A stretch of DNA of 64,000 bases from Himantopus leucocephalus (taxonomy: Eukaryota > Chordata > Aves > Charadriiformes > Recurvirostridae). The stretch spans positions 8,385,829-8,449,828 of the forward strand of contig RSEF01000002.1 in the NCBI GenBank assembly GCA_003993805.1, read 5' to 3'. Below are positions 28,312 through 40,302 of the stretch, piece by piece. The notes under the pieces were generated by a model that saw only the letters and a list, made by a program, of their open reading frames with translations, did no database searches and had not been told where the DNA came from. A program made the translations under genes and the position numbers. Within the stretch, counting starts at the first letter, position 1. Every line of letters begins with the position of its first letter.

Positions 28312-28430
28312 GGGTTGCAGTAAGGCCTGGATTCCTCACCAGGGATCAGGGCTTCATCGTACTAGGCTCTGTACATGAACACAATTAAAAAAAAAAAATA
28401 AATCTGTTCTCAAGAGTTTATAGTATTACA
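28312..28430. repeat. Probable deep amniote interspersed repeat relic, second copy
   Basis: The stretch 'gatcagggcttcatcgtact' + 'aggctctgtacatgaacaca' + 'attaaaa' ... 'tctgttctcaagagtttata' + 'gtatta' lines up with the old amniote motif series CAGGGCCCCATTGTGCTAGG, CACTGTACAAACACA, then CCTGCCCCAAGAGCTTACAA. A run of A replaces part of the middle. It may be the same family as the relic near 23.7 kb, representing a different part of the element. Confidence 0.45.
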
Positions 28431-31400
28431 AAAACATCAGGCACCTATTACATTCAATGAACATAAAAGGTGGAGTAAAGGAAGAAGATCAAAGCTCAGT
28501 ACTTACTATGCTGCCATATATTTTTCTCACTTTCCATCTTGGGAGAAAAAGCCCATTTAGTATTATGTGCTCCTTTAATATTATTTTTGACCACATTGCT
28601 TTACTTTTCTTTCATAGTTAAACTACTAGTCCAAGCAGTTGTTGATAAACCACCACAGGTTCTGATCTCTTGGTAAAATACCTTTCTCAATGAAGAATAT
28701 TCTGGATAACCTGAGAACCTGAGGAGAAAGAGAGAATGCGGCTGAACCTACTCCATTCCTGAAAAGCTCTGAATAGAGAGAGCAAGATGGAGCAAATTCT
28801 GCCCCTCTCTTACCTCCTGTCTCTTTACCTCTCTCCTAGTCAACACACCAGAAGGGAGGTAGATGGGGTGATTGAGTGTGCTAGAAGAAGGGAGGTGGAG
28901 AACACCTGTGGAAAAGGGTGAGACTGGAGATCCAGAAATTGCCAGCAATCAATAATGATAAAAAGGTGACAGACATGCTGTTTACCTGCATGAGTGAAAG
29001 GAGGGTGTATGGGTAGGAAGGGTAGTGCCCAAGTACAGCGTGCACATGCTTGGGAGGGACAGAAATGGGGTCACAGAAAGGGGCATTCTGGTGGTGGAAC
29101 AATGGTTTCTTGGAGAGTAGAAGAGAATGTGTAGGAGTTAGAAAAAATACTTCTCGTAAAGAGTATGGAGGAGTTTGGAACAGAAAAAAAAGCAAAGAAA
29201 CAAGGAGATAAAAATGAAAATATAAAAAATAGGGCCAGGGAGTATTCAAATTTATTATCAAAGAGAACGCCAAAATAATACTAAAGAAACAACAGTAGTT
29301 GATTTTTCACATGTAATTGATAGGCTTTGAGTAGAGTAATGCTTACATTACACATATATGTACACCTACGGCACCTATGTAACCACAGAGTTCGGGAAAC
29401 CGAGAGGAACTCTGCCTAAAACCCGTGATCAGCTTAAAGTTCATTTTTCCTAGCCATTCTTGCAATTTTGTGTAATTCTAGAGTTGTTAGGCATCCACGT
29501 ATGGCAGACAGATGAGGGTGTGTTGGATAGATCACAGCTTTAGCAGACCGAGCAAAATTTTCTCTCACCTCTATTAGTGAGAGGAATATGTCTCTCTCAA
29601 TCAGATGACTTCTCCATTCAGTTTTCTGCACAAAAAACGTGTTTGACTCTTCCTACCAATCAGTTCACGTTATCATTCTTTATTATTGTTGTGCGCTATC
29701 TTGATTTTTTTTTTCAGTTAGGGCTGTCCCAGTTGTGTGAGCTGAGCACTTTTAAAACGTCATTCTTTGACCATACTTCTTAATCCTACTGCAGCCAAAT
29801 AAACATGTGCTCTCTATTTAGAGTCATTCACAGCTGGTGTTAAAGACCCAACGAGGCCCATCAGACAATCCCAGTGTTGGCTTACCCAGGTGTTTCCTTT
29901 TTCATTTCATTAGCAGTGTTCAGCAGTACTTGCCCTTCAAGGTCTCCTTACCAGACAGCAACTACATCTGAAAGAAGCAGAGAAAGGTGGAGTGAGCGTT
30001 CATTGTAGACTGTTAAAAATGCTAATGATCATTGGCGTATTTTGTTTAAAGAAACACATCCTGGCTAAAACTTTGTGATGAGGTGAGGTTGTTATGGTCT
30101 GCGAATGCGAAGAGACCTTAGTTGCTCACGTGGCAGTTAAATGAAGAGTGTGAAGAGAAGAGGCAGAGAACCCTCAACAACAGAAAGGATTTAGGAGGTT
30201 TGTATTTTCTCAATTTCTTATTGATAAGTAGAGAAGAAGCATAGCTGTTCTTGCCTGTTGTTTATTTTCTTGTTTTGATGATTGTAAGGCTTTTTTTTTT
30301 TATGAAGAGGGGTTATGGTATGTATTTTATCTTAGTTAATAAAAATGTTTACAGACTTTAGGCATTCTTAGAAGAGATGTTTAATGTAAAGTCATAACAG
30401 GTTGGTTAACTGGGGGAAAGGACAGAGAAATAAATATAATATAATCTATTTGATCAGTGGATTTTTAAAAATTATTTTCCTCATAAGTGAATTACTACAG
30501 TTTTATTAGTGTCTCATGAGAAGAATATCTTTACAAAGAGATTTAAACTTTTAGGTACTTGCAATGTTATTTTGTGAGTATGTTATGTGCTGACTGTCTG
30601 AGAAGCTGTACTGGAGATGTAGGGTAGAGGGAGAGGAAAGGGAGGTAGAAGATTTTGTGAGGCCCTATGAAATCTCTTTCCCTGGGTAGTTAACAAAGAC
30701 TGCATGATGTAAATGTATCTTAATATATAGCATAGATACCTGCCCTTATTTTGTGCAGTCATAAAGTGAAAAAAAATAGAGAAAATGTGTGTATATATGA
30801 GTGGGTTCAATATAAATGGTCCTCGTACCTGACACAACTTAGTAGAATTGTATGCTGCTAAAGTCTGTGTTTGGAAGCAAGGATGAAGTTAGGTATTTAC
30901 TTAGTTATTCTTTTTGACCTCTCTCTGAGAGACCTGCTTACCTTGGAAGTTCACTGTATTGGTTTACACTACAAAGCCTGGGCTTTTCTGACCTCTGGTG
31001 AGCTTTACTTATGTAAAGTCTTCTGGAATTCACTGTGGTAAACTTTCAAGAAGATATTTTATGAGTGCGTGATTTACATCAGTAGAAGTTACTGGACATA
31101 TACCACACCTTTGCTAACCCTTACATTTAAGAATGTGAAAAAATATACAGTTATACAAGTATATGGGATAATCCTTACTGCCATCCTAACTGGATTTTAA
31201 ATAGCTTCAATATGTGTCAGGGAACTACTCTCCCTATATTATGAGATGTGCAGCATATACTTGTGTGTCTTGGTTACATGGGGAGAGAGTGATCAGCTGA
31301 ACTTCTTGTGGCCACTGGTGCACCTGTGCAGAGCTAAGTCATTGCTCCAACCTTCTTTGTCACTACTGAGATGTGGGGATGGTACAAGTGGTAGTAAAGA

Positions 31401-31557
31401 GGTGAATCTTTAATGCAAATGAAGTAAGAAACCTGTGTTTAAATTCTAGATTAAGCAAAGCAATATACATGTACCTGTTCAGTCTTAGTCTCTGTCAGCT
31501 TGTTGAATAGTTATATGGAGAATGTGTTATTTCAGGGCTGCGGTATGAAGTGAGATT

Positions 31558-31598
31558 GGGGGTTTGAGGTTTTGGGTGTTTTGGGGTTTTTTGTGGGG
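31558..31598 (+). other. G-quadruplex-capable G-rich tract
   Basis: Four G runs of 5, 3, 4 and 4 bases on the + strand (31558-31562, 31574-31576, 31583-31586, 31595-31598), separated by T-rich loops of 11, 6 and 8 nt. Loop one is longer than the strict limit, so this is a relaxed candidate. As the host gene reads on the + strand, the G runs would be in the pre-mRNA. Confidence 0.5.
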
Positions 31599-32315
31599 TT
31601 CGAAGGTATTGCATCATCAGTTTATGTGTTTTGGGGAATGATCTCTGGTAGGGGGATTGTTTGATCGAAAATGAAATGTAATTTTGATCCCATAAGGCAT
31701 GAACAGAATTAAGTGCTTTTTGGAGACAATGCCACTTAACTCTTCAATGGTGCCTTATTTCCACCATTACTATTAGTAGGTAGATGATATTTAAAATGAA
31801 GTATGATGTTTCTTAATGTCACAGCAAATAACAACAAAAGATAAATTAGTAGTTAAATTAGCATATTTACTGGTTGGGTGAAATATGCACGACAATCGAC
31901 TCTAGCAATAAATAACTTGAAAGAAAATGTTTTTCAAGGAGTTTTGGATGTCCTTTTCTATTTTAGAGTAATCATAGATGGGTATAGTTTGTGATCCGTT
32001 GATTTTATTAATTTGCTTTCCAAAACATAAGTTTCCAAGGCTAATTAGATCAGATGCTCAGTAAGCATCAAACAACCAACTACTACAAAGAGAGAAACTA
32101 AAACATGATAAAATCTGTTTTCTTGTGATTTTCATGAAAAACATATTAGGTGATAAAGCAAAACATATAAAGCAAAATCAGAGCCCACTTCAGTCGGAGT
32201 TCTGTACAGAGGTAGCCTGGCTGTTTATTTCTTTGTACCAGAACATACTCTTTTTGTTCATCTTGAATCTGGACTTTTCTGAGAATATCAGTATGTTATA
32301 GGATGGCCTACCTCT

Positions 32316-32349
32316 AGCAGGTGGCTATGGGCAGCAGGTGGCTGTGGTC
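32316..32349. repeat. 17-bp tandem duplication containing CAGGTG
   Basis: AGCAGGTGGCTATGGGC is followed directly by AGCAGGTGGCTGTGGTC, differing at two positions. Each copy holds a CAGGTG E-box. Function is unknown and the pairing may be chance slippage. Confidence 0.75.
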
Positions 32350-34850
32350 CTGGCTCCCAGGGGTTTCAAAATCAGCAGGGTCTGGGTGAAGCAGTTGCTT
32401 TAATGTGCAGCTCCACTAGAAGGATTCCTGGTAGAAGCTTCTGATCTGACACCTTTTGGATCTACAGCACAGCCACTGCAGGATGGGAAATAGGCTACAA
32501 ACCTGCTGCCTTCCCTCCATCACAGGACACCTTTGGCAGCCCTTCATTGGACATGGATATTTCAAGCTTCTGGTTTTAACCCTTTTGTGATCTCTCAGGA
32601 AAACAAGGCAGAGATTCAACCAGAGATTTCTTTTTAACCATAAAACTTTTTCTTTTAGAAAAGACAACTTCAATTTTCTGAAAACGGGAATATTGAAGTA
32701 TACCTTTCACTTGTCTAGCTTGTATTAGTACTTGAAGCCTTTTGCATTCCTTTTTTTTTCTTTTTTTCCTGTGATTATTACTATGCTTTTAATTAGAGCT
32801 CTTCTTATGCTGTATACCGTGGGCTGATGTGTTTTGGTCACTGCCTGTCCTCACTCTTGCCTTGCGTTCTTTATGAGTCAATGTATAGTTAAGGCATCCT
32901 TCTACTTTGCTGGGTTGGTACCAAGGCTGAAATCAGGTATCTTCAGTGAGTTTTCGGACACTGTTTCAGGTCAAATGGCTGTTACGGTAGACTTGTCTGG
33001 AGCAAAACTACGTGCATCTCAAAAATATGTCACAAACCAGAGTTTGTGGATTGTGGAGACGCACACTGTTCTGCCATACTCTGCTTGAAGAAGCCTTTCC
33101 TCGTCTGAAACTTACTCTACCTTTCAAAAGCTACCAAATGTTTATCTACAGTTTATTGGTGCATAGGTAAAAGGATGAGAGAACACTTTTATTGGTGTGC
33201 ATATTGTAGGCTTTCATTATCTGCTTCAGGTTATATATATGGGGTCGTTGCAGGCAGGTGTGGGGATAGATACAAGGGGCTCTGCTGGTGCTGCAGATGA
33301 CTCGAATTCATGTAAATGAGCTTGCCTCGCTCAGACCTAGCGCTGTGCTAATAAATCCTGCTGAGAGAGACAGTATATTAGTTCAGCCTTAACGGTGTGC
33401 TAATACAGTTACCTGCTGAAAGGCTATGCAGGCGTACATAAGTCACTCTGTCCCCCTGAACTCTTCTTTTAGCAGCATTAGCACTCGGGTAATTCAAAGG
33501 CATAGTCTTGAGCCTTTCAGTTGTTGGTTTGTTTTGTTTGTGTTTTTTTTTTTGTAAGAATAGGCTACTTAATTCATTTGACTGTCTGTTGAATAGAGAT
33601 GCCTGTAATCTGTGCTTCTGTGGAGAGAAGCATGGCTGGGGAGAGAGAACTTGCCCCTGTATTTCGATGTGGTGAATTTCTGGCTGTTTTTTGATGCATA
33701 GTGGGAAACTGCTCAGGACCGTGTAATTTTGATAACTCCCTGTGTCCATTTATAAACTTAAGGTACTTCCCAGAGAGGCTTAATTGTGACAATATGGCAG
33801 TTTATATATTCAAAATACATCCTCATTCCTTGGAGTTCATCCAGTTTTATCTTTGTCTTTTTCAAAAAACAAAATAACGAGACTACTGGTTGGGTTAACA
33901 GAGCGTATGCCCTTAACAATAGCATGGTAATTCATGCTGCTTCTGTACTTGGCCCTTGTCCCCGTCCCTCAGTGTGGAGTGACCAGAGCAGAGGTGTATC
34001 CTGCCCCCTTCTCTGCCGCCCTCACGAATATCAACAGGAGTTAATTTGTGTCTCGTTATCTTCGAATAAAATGATCTCCTTTACCTGGTTAGGTGATATT
34101 AGCAACAAGGGAACAGAATACTTTACTTTTATCCATGAATATGTGTATAAGGGGACGAGCTGGGATTGCCAACCTGGATGTAGTTTCTAGGGTGAGGCGT
34201 GGGGCTGACAGCAGGGGCCCGTAAAGCAACATGTTTTGGAACAAGTTTCCTGCTTTAGATGGAAAAAAACCTTAGAATGCTTTTCACAGGCTTGTACCGA
34301 TTTGTCAGCTCTCTGAGGAGGTGTTACAGTGGTGGTATGGATGGCTTAATTTTTAAGCCTTTCTCCAAAGAGTTAGTGCTCCTGAGGATCTAGGTATGGA
34401 CTATGGCTGCAGTTACTAAATCCAAGACTAATTTGAGCAATTTATACCTGATTCCTAGGTTTGTCTCATCATCGCAGTAGAAATATCATGAGGAAACTCC
34501 TGATTTCTTGCTGTATATTTTCGTAGTGTATTGCAGCATTACTCTGCTGTGGTATAACGTATTCAAAATTGAGGCAGTGCAAAGTTCCCCATATTACTAA
34601 ATGAGAGACATGCACAGGGAAAACCAAACCCTCAGTACAGGCATGAGGGGGAAGAAAAACATCAAAGGTTGTTCTGGAGATAACCAGTTAGTAAGATGTG
34701 CTGTCTAACCAGACTTGTTTCCATGTTCTCGGCTTTCTGTACTGCCCAATTCAGACTCCTAAAGCCAACCAAATGTCTGACTCTTGCTGAGCAGTTAATA
34801 GCCTGAGAGATCTTCAGTCTGCAATAATTATCCACAGTTTGAAACCTGTA

Positions 34851-34880
34851 TTAATTTTTACCTTTCTATTGTGTTTTTAG
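34851..34880 (+). promoter_or_regulatory. 3' splice site of PTPRN2 intron 1 (branch point, polypyrimidine tract, AG)
   Basis: A T-rich tract (TTTTTACCTTTCTATTGTGT then TTTTAG) leads straight into the exon. A TTAAT at 34851-34855 fits the yUnAy branch consensus, placing the candidate branch A at 34854, 27 nt before the exon, which is a normal distance. There is no AG between this A and the acceptor AG at 34879-34880. The branch point assignment is inference; the acceptor itself is well supported by the coding content that follows. Confidence 0.75.
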
Positions 34881-34931
34881 GCTGCCTGTTTGAGGATGAC
34901 CTTTGCAAATCTTTTGAAATCTGTGTAAATG
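34881..34931 (+). CDS. PTPRN2: PTPRN2 (phogrin / IA-2beta) internal coding exon, probably exon 2
   Basis: Seen: an internal exon of 51 nt starting right after a TTTTTAG acceptor and ending at G|GTAAGT. Both boundaries are phase 1, so the exon is symmetric. It starts with the last two bases (GC) of a codon that is Gly if exon 1 ends in G, then reads CLFEDDLCKSFEICVN, then the first base of a codon that can be Asp. Known: human PTPRN2 has a Gly-Cys-Leu start, a second Cys seven residues on, a third six further, then Val-Asn-Asp just after the signal peptide; the paralogue PTPRN has the same cysteine spacing but Gln-Asp instead of Asn-Asp. PTPRN2 is a catalytically weak receptor tyrosine phosphatase of neuroendocrine dense-core granules, and this luminal RESP18-like domain is linked to granule sorting. 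Inferred: the three cysteines belong to its disulfide core, with a further one expected in exon 3. PTPRN is the main alternative, less likely because of the Val-Asn ending and huge introns. Confidence 0.85.
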
Positions 34932-34937
34932 GTAAGT
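34932..34937 (+). promoter_or_regulatory. 5' splice site of PTPRN2 intron 2
   Basis: The exon ends AAATG and is followed by GTAAGT, a perfect vertebrate donor over the six intronic positions. A strong donor is expected for a short exon that has to be recognised between two very long introns. Confidence 0.8.
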
Positions 34938-35022
34938 CTTTGATGTTTTGTTTGCTGACCGCTCTGTCCTCTACTGTGCAATTGCTATGTGGTCAATTCA
35001 ATAAGCCAAATCCATATATGAA

Positions 35023-35035
35023 TGAGAAGAAGAAG

Positions 35036-35085
<50 letters not shown>

Positions 35086-35086
35086 N
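35023..35086. repeat. Polypurine stretch and 43-A homopolymer with an N
   Basis: A GAGAAGAAGAAGAAAGGG purine run, one T, then 43 consecutive A (35043-35085) ending in a single N at 35086. Uninterrupted A runs of this length are rare in bird DNA, and the ambiguous base at its end shows the assembly was uncertain here. It begins about 90 nt after the donor of the PTPRN2 exon. Confidence 0.9.
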
Positions 35087-38000
35087 GTCAGCAGTTAGGA
35101 GAAATTTAATAGATTTAAAAAACATATAAACATTTTCTCAGCCTTGAACAACGTCATCTCCTTTTATGAGAAACAGATTGTAATTAAATTAAACACATTG
35201 AAATATGCTAACATTTAATTTGTCTTAAACAGTTATTTTCACCCTGTATTTGTTATCTTCAGTTAGATCCTCTTTTTAGGGGATCATGTTGAGTAACTAC
35301 CAGTCTCCTTCTTTTCAAAAGGTTATTTATTACAATAAGAAAGAAGAGCTAAAAGGCAGACTACCATTGTTCTTGATTATCCTGCTTCCTTTATCTGTAT
35401 AGTTTGTGATCCACTATCTCTATTCCTTTGAACTATGCACAAACAGCTTTCTTGTACTCTCCTTCACAGTTTCTTTTCAGTAAGTCAAAAAAGCCAATAC
35501 AAATGTATGAATGAGTCTAATGGAACAGTAGGAAAGACTTGTTCTGACAATAGTCAAAGATTGTTAATGTGCTATATGAAAACACTTAAGTACTGATAAA
35601 GGACAGACAATGTTGAGAGAGATCTTCTGAAGCAATTACTGTTTTAAAATATGTAGATCTGTAATTAGGGTGGCTTTTTTATTTAATTAAGTATTATAGA
35701 TGAAATTTCTCTTCATGAATGTATGGCATAAAGAAATAGTTTTGTTTTCCATCAAACCTGGGAGCCAATAATATGCATCTTTAATAAATAAACTTTATTA
35801 ACATGCTAATTTATCAAACATTTAAGATGAAATAAGATTAAATTTCCAGTATTGTTGAATGTCAGACAAATGCAGGCAGGAAAGGGAATAACAGACAGAA
35901 ATAGGGTTGAGGAGTTGGGAGGAATTAAAATAGGTAGAAGGTTAGAAACAGTGTATTTATGAACATCTCCAAAGGTAATTCTCATATAAAAGTGTCATTT
36001 GAAGTTATTCCAGTAATATGCAAGAATTCTGCATTGATACGTTCTGTGATTGACACCAGGAAGGTTAGTGGCAGTTTTCTACAGTGGTGCACTTTGCTGA
36101 CTACTTTTTGCTATCTTCAGTGCCTAGTTGTAGTCTTCCCTAGTGCAAGTATGTTTCGTCAGGTTTTATGATAGCCCACCGCTATATCTGGCAGACAGTG
36201 TATAATGGGAGTTTATGCAACAGATGATATTAAAGAAATAAATGTACTTTAACTGATAGCAAAATGTCTTCAATAAAGATGTTCCAATGAAGGTTACTTC
36301 ATAGCTTCTTACTCTACCTGTTTTCTTAATTGAAGACACGTTTTTTGAAAACTGAAAAAGATGTGCAAAATGAAACTATGGAAATTGTGTCTTTGAATTC
36401 AGGAAGGGCCTCTGCTGTAGATCTACTCATTTTGGCGTAACTGTAACTTAAAGAAAGGTCAGTAATGAATAAGCCAGTTGATCAATGGTATTTCCTAATG
36501 GCTGATCTTAATTAAAAAAACACATGCAGAGATTCTGTCAATGTGTTTAAGGTCACTGTGAAGTATTTCATTTTTTTGCCCTAACTGGGCAAACGTTGTC
36601 TAGAGTGGATTTTAAGTGCTGTCCTTGATGCAAGTAAAAATACACCATTATTCAGAAAATTAACAGAATCTTTGCAAGGTCATACTTTGAAGTACTAAAA
36701 TGCCATCAGAATTTACTTTTTATATGTACCAGAAAAGAAGGCCACTTGCTTCTGAGCAGTCCTTCCCATTTTTCCTGTCCAAACTGCTTCTGGTTCAACT
36801 GTATCTCTGAAGTTCTTCAGAAATCCTGGTACATTAAAATGCGAGTGCTTAGCTGGATTGAAAGCTCAGGAACGCAAGTCTGTGGAGGTCACTATGCTCA
36901 GGAGCAGAGCTTACTTCATGTATTGCAAGGTCATGGAAAGGTTTGCCTCCTTTGTTGTCACACAAGTGCATATTTCTGAAGTGAGTGTGGGTAAAAAACA
37001 GCAGCTACTTTTGGGTAGCATCTTTGAAGCACCTGTGATCTGCAGATCTGAGTCTGACTCCTGCAGGAAGGATAATTTTGATCTTTCTCTAGCAGAAGTA
37101 CCTGACCTGACTGTGTTTTAAAAAATGAAACTGGGTTTGCCTATTGAAGATACATGTCACAGTATTTGTTATGTCACGTCATGTCATCAACTTCAAGTAC
37201 TTGTCATGCATCAGGCTTGTAAAAACATAACCAAAACACCAATAACTGAGCTGTTTCATAACTTTAAAAAAATACTATTATTTCCTTCTCATTTATTTTG
37301 AAGAAGAGCTTAAGTGCCTGAAAGATTTTTAGTAAATGTTCCTTCATATGAATAAAAAAGAGATGTTAAAAGAAACTTCTTTTATGCTTAAAAGCAATGT
37401 AATCCAGTTGTAAGTTCTGGTGTAAACAGCATAACTGTATCAGTTGCATCGCTTACGTCTGTTTAGGTCATATGCCATTTTCACAAGGCAAAGAACCTCC
37501 TGTAATAACGATTGTTGACTTTTCTGCCACTTTCCCTCATCATATAAAGGTCTCTTTTGGCTTCAGTGATGGGTTTGCGCTTATGTTTGTTTAATAGCCC
37601 CAGCAGCATTCATGCAATATTAATTTATTTCCATAAACCATTTATCAGTTTCCTGAGCTGCACTGAGTCATCAAGTGGTTAAAAAGGAACATATTGTTTC
37701 ATGTTTATTTTAATGGCATAAGGATAAGCCAGGCAAACAGACTGAGTTAGTTTTCCTGGACTCTTCCTTTGCAAAGCTAGAACTTGGCGGGGTAAAGTGG
37801 CTTAGGTGTCATTTATTTCACTTCTGGTAAATCATTACCTCTCTTTTATAGTTGTGGGAACTGATATTTTCACCCACCTAAAATGTTTGAAGCGTGAAAG
37901 CTTGCAGCTAAGAAACTTGATACGGAAGGTGGATATGCTTATGAGCTGCAGAACCTAATAGAAAATAATGTAGCATTATATAAGCTTGGAAGCGCTTGCT

Positions 38001-40162
38001 CCCCAGCAAGTGCTGATAAGCTTCTACAGATGCCAAAGGAAGCAAGTAACAGCATCTTAATTAAACAAGATACATAGAAGCGAAAAGAATAATATAAGGA
38101 ATGGAATTTGAAATGAGGATATGTGTAGTGACACAGCTGTGAGTAAAGAGGGATATGGCATTCACTTGTTCACATACCTTTTGCTGTTTGGGTTAGAAGT
38201 TTAAGCAAATGAGTTTGCTCGTGTGTGTATTTTTATTTTCTTAACTGTTATGCCTTGAATGTGTGTATGAAAAGGAAAGAAGGAGGAGCATCAAGATGGA
38301 ATTTTCAGACTACCTCTGAGATGGAGATCCTTCATTTATCCTTGAACACTCCTTGTATTTATATATTAAACCTAGTACAGTTGGATAAGTGGTAATATGT
38401 CATGTTCTGTTTTGCATTTTAAGTGATAAGTAAAGCAGTTCACGTAAAATATCAGCTCACATAGCTTCCTCATTGGAAGGTTTAAACAAACTGGCTGCTG
38501 AAAGCAGCAAAGCAAAGACGAGTTCTTATTCTTTCTTATGAAATCGTGCTATTCAGTTCTGGTAGTGCCACTGGGAAAGACACCATGTGGTATAGATAAA
38601 AGCATTCATTTCAAAATCACCATCCCTTATTGTCCTCATTCCTCCCTTTATTAAACTGTTTGAACTGCTCATTTAGAAGGATTGCATTCTTTCCTTTAGG
38701 TTTAATCTCCAGATATTTTGCTTCAGAAAGAAGCTTTATGCTGTGTTTTATCCGTGTGTGGATACCATGATATCTTTGCTCCTTATCAACAGAGCCTTTA
38801 TAAATCGGGGCAGTTTTATTTATGAACGAGTTGTGGCTGCAAGCCTCCTTCCCGCATGAAATCATACCAGGGTTCATGCAGGCAAGATCAGATTGTAGTA
38901 AACAGCTCTGTGAGGCCAACCAAAAAAGTTAATTACAGTCGTTGGCGCAGTGTGCATCATTAAGTCAAGCCTCACTGACAACCACTAAACCTCTCCTAGG
39001 AAGACACGGTCTAATGTCTGCAGTAGTGTTTGAAGATGCTGTGCTATGAAAGGCTGTATAAACAGCTACGCACAGCTGAATCAATATGGCTTTATGTATG
39101 CAAGCTGCACTTGTTAGGAGGGACTTAGGTTAGCATGGTGTGTCAAAGGCGTGCAAGCGTTGCAGTACAAAGTCATGAGCCTTTCCAAGTTTGGATGTCT
39201 CCAGATAGTTCAGAATATTAATGTGCTTTCTTCCTCAGCTACAGAATTCCTTGAACATTTGGAATGTAAGTGATTGCATGTGCTGGTGATGAGCCATAAA
39301 TGGTAAACATGTGCTACAGATGATAAGGGAGAGGAGTCAGGATCCCTGAAATGGTTTCTTGAACTTAATGTGTTACGCTTTGAGGTTTTCCTGATCATTG
39401 CCTAGTAGGATGGAATTACAGAAGGAGCTGCACCTCAGCATTGTTTAGCTAACAGATGTCTGCAGCTGCATCTGCAAGGCATTGCTCTTACAAAAGCTAT
39501 CGAAATTTTGTGAAAAGACACTGTAAATCTGTGCTGAAGCTTTCCAGAGCTTTTCAGTAAGAATCGGCGCTTGTATAATTAAATTCAGACTTCCAAGGAT
39601 AACCCTAAGCAGAATCTGTATATACTTTTGCTTTACTGTATGTACAGAGAATTTCTGTGCTTTCCAAGCATGTGGGAATTCTTCACAAGTAACAGAAGTC
39701 CTAATACCACCCTATGAGGTAAACCCAATGTTGTAATTTCTAACCTGAATTCTGAGGTAAATGGAAATACACGTATATTTGGAGTAAAAACCCGACCAAT
39801 TATTTAAATACAAGGACTTACTTCCAATGGTTCTTCCATAGCAGTTCAAGGAGATCACATTTTTTTGTCAGAGACTTAATTTTTAAAAAAATATGCTTTG
39901 AATAAGTATGTCAGAATCTCGTATGATACTTAAGAAGGAGAAAACTTTAAAATCTACCATTGTATCATGGTATTCCAAACCCCCACATCTTCAGAAGTAT
40001 TTACCCAGTTTGTTCAGCTGAAATCAAGGGTGAGTTACCACCTAAATATTCTTGAGAATCTGTGGCTGTGAGGGTGGGTGCCTTAGTTAAGGAGAACTCA
40101 TACACACCTTTTGAAATAATTCTGTGTTTGCATCTGTGAAAATAGACATCAAAACTGATATT

Positions 40163-40202
40163 TCACAGAATCACAGAATTTTCAGAGTTGGAAGGGACCT
40201 CT
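40163..40202 (-). mobile_element. CR1 LINE 3' end, minus orientation, cut by an assembly gap
   Basis: The 40 bases before the gap (CACAGAATCACAGAATTTTC and on through 'agttggaagggacctct') are the reverse complement of a CR1 3' end and close to consensus, suggesting a fairly young copy. The body must lie inside the 100-N gap, because the A-rich sequence right of the gap (from 40303) does not look like CR1. Length and full structure are unknown. Confidence 0.85.
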
Positions 40203-40302
40203 NNNNNNNNNNNNNNNNNNNNNNNNNNNNNNNNNNNNNNNNNNNNNNNNNNNNNNNNNNNNNNNNNNNNNNNNNNNNNNNNNNNNNNNNNNNNNNNNNN
40301 NN
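40203..40302. other. Assembly gap of exactly 100 N
   Basis: A run of exactly 100 N, the usual placeholder for a gap of unknown size. The left flank is a CR1 end and the right flank starts with about ten A. Any open frame drawn across it is meaningless. Confidence 0.97.

Larger units (their letters stand above)
1..34880 (+). other. PTPRN2: PTPRN2 intron 1, 3' portion (starts before the window)
   Basis: No coding exon is recognisable in this 34.9-kb stretch on either strand. The sequence is AT-rich, rich in short A and T runs, and broken by stops in all frames, with open frames rarely above 100 codons and none resembling a known protein. No CpG-rich first exon or signal-peptide exon is seen, so exon 1 should lie to the left. 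Contents that can be named are listed separately: a GC-richer block, microsatellites, a CR1 at 10.2 kb, old L3-like and other repeat relics, and a G-rich tract. Elsewhere between these I see only unremarkable intron. Intron status depends on the identity of the exon at 34.9 kb. Confidence 0.75.

Noticed and set aside
28881..29273. 130-codon minus-strand frame rich in Phe, Leu, Pro and Ser
   Set aside because: It comes from a purine-rich stretch of the + strand; no domain, no start context and no splice signals of note. Treated as a chance frame.
34881..34931. Assigning the exon to the paralogue PTPRN (IA-2) instead of PTPRN2
   Set aside because: The cysteine spacing fits both, but the Val-Asn ending (then a split codon fitting Asp) matches the Asn-Asp of PTPRN2, while PTPRN has Gln-Asp. 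PTPRN is also a compact gene, unlike the long introns here.
35043..35085. Poly-A tract as the tail of a processed pseudogene
   Set aside because: The sequence to its left is PTPRN2 exon and near intron with no resemblance to a spliced mRNA, and no flanking duplication was seen, so I list it only as a homopolymer of uncertain origin.
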